Position numbers and translations under genes: made by a program | Source: Membranipora membranacea | Lineage: Eukaryota > Bryozoa > Gymnolaemata > Cheilostomatida > Membraniporidae | Length of the DNA: 64,000 nt | Direction of reading: 5' to 3' | Assembly: GCA_914767715.1 (NCBI GenBank) | Contig: OU612072.1 | Location: forward strand, 24,862,001 to 24,926,000 | The notes under the pieces: generated by a model | The model's input: the letters and a program-made list of their open reading frames with translations, nothing else | Database searches by the model: none | Told to the model about the DNA's origin: nothing | Shown here: piece after piece, positions 60,283 to 64,000 of the stretch | Layout of the letters: each line of letters opens with the position of its first letter | Numbering within the stretch: the stretch's first letter is position 1

Positions 60283-62813
60283 TCAAACTGATTCCTTTAC
60301 CTCTTCATAACTTGGTGGCGGTTGTGCTGATGATGCGATCCTGGGAGGTTGTGCTGATGATGCGATCCTGGGGGGTGGTGTTGATGGAGCGATCCTGGGA
60401 GGTGGTGTTGATGATGCGATCCTGGGAGGTGGTGTTGATGGAGCGATCCTGGGAGATGGTGTTGATGATGCGATCCTGGGAGGTGGTGTTGATGGAGGGA
60501 TTGGAGAAGGTGGCGCTGATGAAGCGACATGGGGAGTACATAGTTCAGGTGCTGAATGTGAGCCTGTCAACAACAACACAATAAACAAGCTGTAGTTATA
60601 ATGGTTATAATGGTTATATAGGTTTTAAAGTGGCAGTACAACTAGGACATGATTGCTATGGTTTTAAACATCTCGGACTGAAAAGTGAAATATGAAATGA
60701 AACAGCCAACTGCTGCAAGGTCTGAAAATTGGGATCATAGTTGAACAATTGATAAATCTGTATTGACGTACCAGCCGGCTGCTGGATGGTAGTAAGTGGG
60801 ATCGGATCTTCCTGATTATTCTGTGCATTTCTAGTTCTTGGGCCTGATCTGATCACTACACGATTGCGTCTCTGATTTCTTCTGTTTGATCGCGACCAAT
60901 TGGCTATGGCCGGCGCTATCTACAATGTGTGCGAAATTAGAAGCAAGAAATAGCTTTGTTTTTCATTTAAGGCGCCTATTGGTTATCAGCTCATAAAGGG
61001 GCGTCTCATTCTCACGGACCATTAACACTATTACAGCCTGAACTAAACTCATTATCTTTCCACATGTGGAAAATAAAGTCGCTCCTGATTCATATTTAGT
61101 CACATGACATCCTCTTTCTGGTAATGATAGTCTAGTCAGTGATCTACATGATCATGAGTATCTGTAAGGGAAGTGTTAGGGTTTGTAAGTTGACTTGCCT
61201 TTTTTTGGTAACATGTTACAAATGCACTGATTATCGGAACAGCCCCACAAACACCAAACACTACGGCCACAATGGGTCCAACATACTTCTTCCAGAGGCT
61301 AGAACAAAGACATTTTTATGTTATTAAAGTATTCGGGTGAGGAAGTATTAGATCAATTATTTAACTGTGAATTAGGACTGACCAAACAGATTCATTGTAG
61401 GATCAAAGTCTTTCAGTTTCTCACCACACTGATTTAGAGTCATTAATGGTGCTCACTTGACACACCTCTATATTTCGGTCTTGCTCAACAACATAATAGA
61501 TTTAATCATTTTTTTAATCAGACAACATAAGTATTTTGGAGTGTCTTGCCTAGTTCTATATTAATTTCACTTGGTCATTGAATGAAATTTTTAAAATTCT
61601 CAATCCAAAGAAACTACATGCCTGGGAAAACACCCAAAATGGCCCTCGGGAGAAAACGGCCCAAGGCCCAAAACGGACCGCGGCTCAAAACGGCCCAGTA
61701 TGATTTTTGAGTTCTCCAAGTCCCAAAACCTCTAAAAACAAGTTAAGCCAAGAAACATAAGTTTTTGGGAACAAATTAAATTTTTTTAAATTTTTCAAAA
61801 AAAACGGCCATGTATGATTTTTGAGCTCTCCAAGTCCCAAAGCCTATATTAAACAAGTTAAGTCAACAAACTTAAGATTTTGGGAAAAAATTGAATTTTT
61901 ACCAAAAATCTAAATCTCTTGGCTTAACTTGTTTTTAAGTTTTAAAAAAAATTTCAAAATTTAAAATTTTTCCCAAAAACTTAAATCTGTTGATTTAACT
62001 TGTTTTATATAGGCTTTGGGACTTGGAGAACTCAAAAAATCATAGTGGGCCGTTTTTTTGATAAATTTTCAAAACTTAATTATGTTTTTTAGAGGTTTTG
62101 GGTCATGTGGAACTCAAAAATCATGCCGGGCCGTTTTGGGCCGCAGGCCGTTTTGGGCGCGGGCCATTTTGGGCCACGGCCGTTTTGAGACGCGGGCCGT
62201 TTTGGGACCGAACTGTTGCCTGAAGCCTTACGATTCCTTTCTTTGTTTTACCAAGCTGGTAAGGTGTATATTTCCTCTCAGCTATTTATAGGGGCTTATG
62301 CATAGCTCATTCTAAAATGTTTAACATTCTGTTTATCTTCAATATGTAAAGAACAATTTTTGTCTAGCCTTTGTATCCTAACAGAACTAGGCCATATTGA
62401 TTAGTGAAAAATAGGAGGAGGGGCAATGAGGCGATATTTTTAGATTGACTGGGAAATACACAATCTAACAAGTTATGCACCTTCAGTGCGCTGCACAGTT
62501 CCTGCGATCTGGAAGGTCTGTACCTACCGAGAGTTTGTGTCTCTGTAATTCTGAGGCGGTTTATGTGTATAGATGTCTGCAGGGTTGATGTCATGGTTAG
62601 CTTTCACTTTGTCGATATTCCTCCATACATCATTGGTGCACACATCTTTTGCGATTGGACATGTTATGTTGATTATCTTCTTGTTCTTTGTTTCATAACA
62701 GCAGACTATATTTGCAGTACGACCATTTATATAGTAACTATCATAGTTATTGTATCTGCAGGTTACAGATGGTAACAGACTACCTGATGAGTTACATTTA
62801 TAGTATATCCAAC
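60283..62813 (-). CDS. Shisa/STMC6-like membrane protein, unit 9, divergent (signal exon not found)
   Basis: Exons in coding order: 62813-62528 (ectodomain), 61298-61199 (transmembrane), 60919-60772 (juxtamembrane) and 60563-60283 (tail). The ectodomain has YYKCNSSGSLLPSVTC, NIVCCYET, NIT and DVC: six Cys in family order, but the SPDG motif is lost. The helix contains VGPIVAVVFGVCGAVPIISA. Its exon best ends at AAAG|GCAAGT, a GC donor in phase 0; a weaker GT donor at 61147 keeps the same phase. The basic next exon has RSNRRNQRRNRVVIRSG and ends EDPIPLTTIQQPAG. The tail has several PPPRIA-type nine-residue repeats, then QPPPSYEEVKESV. It seems to read straight through the place where the other genes have their last intron. 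I could not find the signal exon upstream. Confidence 0.65.
60301..60530. repeat. 27-bp coding repeat in the tail of unit 9
   Basis: About seven to eight copies of a 27-bp unit encode I-A-S/P-S-T-P-P-P-R. The opposite strand and other frames are therefore also open, which yields spurious frames. Confidence 0.85.
61625..62216. mobile_element. Large nested palindrome with GGCCGTTTTGGG motifs
   Basis: The left half (61625-61870) and right half (61905-62216) are inverted copies. Each half holds two diverged versions of a block with AACGGCC, TTTTTGAG.TCTCCAAGTCC and ACAAGTTAAG. The outermost parts consist of repeated AAAACGGCCC / GGGCCGTTTT motifs. TGCCTG on both sides may be a short target duplication. 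It lies in the ectodomain-transmembrane intron of unit 9. Confidence 0.75.
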
Positions 62814-62819
62814 CTAGAA

Positions 62820-63850
62820 AACAAAATTCATAGGTCTATGAGGGTTCAGATCAAATCCAAAGTGTCATTGTGAAAGGATATACAAACCCAACATACCCGT
62901 TCTTTCTCCCAAAGGTATGCTACCCCTGTGAGTATCCCTGGGAGTTTCCCTGTGATTGCGGAGTGATATTGCGAGTCAGGTATTGGTAGACCTCATATTA
63001 AGTATATTCTTCTGGATTCATAGAGAGGAAAAACTTAGTACAATACTCTACAACGCTATAACAATGAAAAATCGGCCGGTCATGCTAGTAGCGTATGAAT
63101 AATTTTCACAATTACAAACCTCTGACAACAATTATACATCTTTATACTCATGCTATAGCCCTATGTTGCAAGAACCTAGCAGCAGAAATATCGGTTTTTC
63201 TAATCTTCTTGAGTGTTGCGACTTCATTTTACCTCATGATTTGATTTTATATGTGTATGTTTCCCTGTGTTGAATGTGTATGACAAAGGGCAGGGCCGGT
63301 GTGGGATGGATGCTGTAGCGCCTTCCCGGCGGTTTAAGTGTTAAAAAGCTCATAACAGGACAGTTGTGATGGAGAAGAAGATCATTTCGCACAGCCAATT
63401 TTCTTTTGAAATTTTTCGCACCCTTTCATAATTTTCATCGTACAGCGCCCACCCTCCTGCAAGGAGGAATTTTTTTGCAAATGGTTTTGAATGAAAGGCA
63501 ATGTGGAACATTTCAGCCAATTTGCAGATGGGCTTGTAGCAAAGAAAATTTTTGATAACAATCTGCCTTTCGTCCAAAATGACGATCTTGCAAAAAATAC
63601 TACCGTAGTACACACATGCTTCTCTGCATGGTTTTTCACCTATAACTTCTAGGCTACTTGGTCAATCACCTTCTATCTTTCACATTGTAACCATCAATGT
63701 CTCAAATAACATATTGCAAAGCTTTGAGGACGGATGCTAATAACTTCCTGAGATAAAGTCAGATAAGAAATTCTCCTCTCGATCTTGTTTATTTTTTTGC
63801 TTTGATGGCTCTCGGTCGGTCACATGACTTGACACAACGCAATGTTATTT
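62820..63850. other. Upstream region of unit 9
   Basis: The unit 9 signal exon should lie on the minus strand here or beyond, but none could be identified. At about 63500-63610 the sequence resembles part of the hAT element at about 48375-48470 (shared GGAACATTTCAG and ATTTTTGATA blocks). Confidence 0.35.
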
Positions 63851-63853
63851 CAG

Positions 63854-63914
63854 TCTAAAGAAAGTATTGGCCGTAGTGATAATAGCTTTCTTGGTAGCAA
63901 TACAGATAGCGTAG
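63854..63914 (+). other. Possible transmembrane exon of a plus-strand family member
   Basis: A TTATTTCAG acceptor is followed, in the family phase, by SLKKVLAVVIIAFLVAIQIA and TAG. The length and hydrophobicity resemble the transmembrane exons of the cluster, but no ectodomain exon is found upstream. A GC|GTAGGA donor just before the stop would also be possible. Confidence 0.3.
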
Positions 63915-64000
63915 GAAATTAACCTTGAGCTATTCTACAAACTTCATGAATTTCCATGTTCACCATCCATCTGTGTAGAATTATAATAACTATCATGTTA

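Noticed and set aside
60213-60584. Plus-strand 123-codon frame with RSWEVVLM repeats and two other minus-strand frames
   Set aside because: Shadows of the 27-bp coding repeat; only the minus frame with PPPRIA and PPPSYEE has splice and family support.
62890-63080. Signal exon for unit 9 ending at a GTATGT donor (AACGG|GTATGT)
   Set aside because: In the required phase the frame meets a stop before any ATG, so it cannot be the signal exon.

Overview
The window is AT-rich nuclear DNA from an invertebrate animal. Its genes are split by short GT-AG introns with TATA-box promoters, it contains CR1/jockey-like LINE fragments, hAT-type elements with 8-bp target duplications and tRNA-derived SINEs, and it shows no operons, Shine-Dalgarno sites or canonical tRNA/rRNA genes. 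Tyr/Gly-rich secreted peptides and a local expansion of small membrane proteins would fit a lophotrochozoan or another marine invertebrate, but the sequence alone does not fix the phylum. All exon models below were built by eye from splice consensus, reading phase and paralogue comparison.

Left part (2.5-14.8 kb): three minus-strand genes for short secreted peptides (77, 85 and 66 aa) share one architecture. Each has a TATA box, a noncoding first exon, a 62-nt signal-peptide exon, one exon with the whole basic, Gly/Tyr-rich mature peptide, and a tiny last exon. Between them lie a hAT MITE, a LINE 3' end and a 692-bp foldback element. From 14.8 to 21 kb I see no gene.

Main part (21-62.8 kb): a cluster of paralogous single-pass type I membrane proteins. 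The shared order is signal peptide; an ectodomain of about 90 residues with six cysteines in the order C..C..CC..C..C and a conserved N-glycosylation site; one transmembrane helix; and a cytosolic tail that usually carries a QVPSYxE motif and a PPPSYEE-type PY motif. This layout matches the Shisa/VOPP1/WBP1-like 'STMC6' adaptor proteins, whose PPxY tails bind WW-domain proteins. Five units lie on the plus strand (21.0-41.2 kb) and four on the minus strand (42.8-62.8 kb), so the two halves meet tail to tail near 42 kb. Six members look intact, one is seen without its signal exon, and two are broken. Exon lengths and phases are nearly invariant, and tail and terminal exons vary most. One member carries a half transmembrane exon followed by an intron and transmembrane exon that nearly match, in inverted orientation, a paralogue 15 kb away.

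The cluster is peppered with mobile DNA: SINEs, hAT elements, a LINE that abuts a truncated unit, two large palindromes and several minisatellites. The pattern is one of a young multigene family changing by duplication, exon exchange and decay. A possible unrelated two-exon small gene lies at 53.8-54.4 kb.
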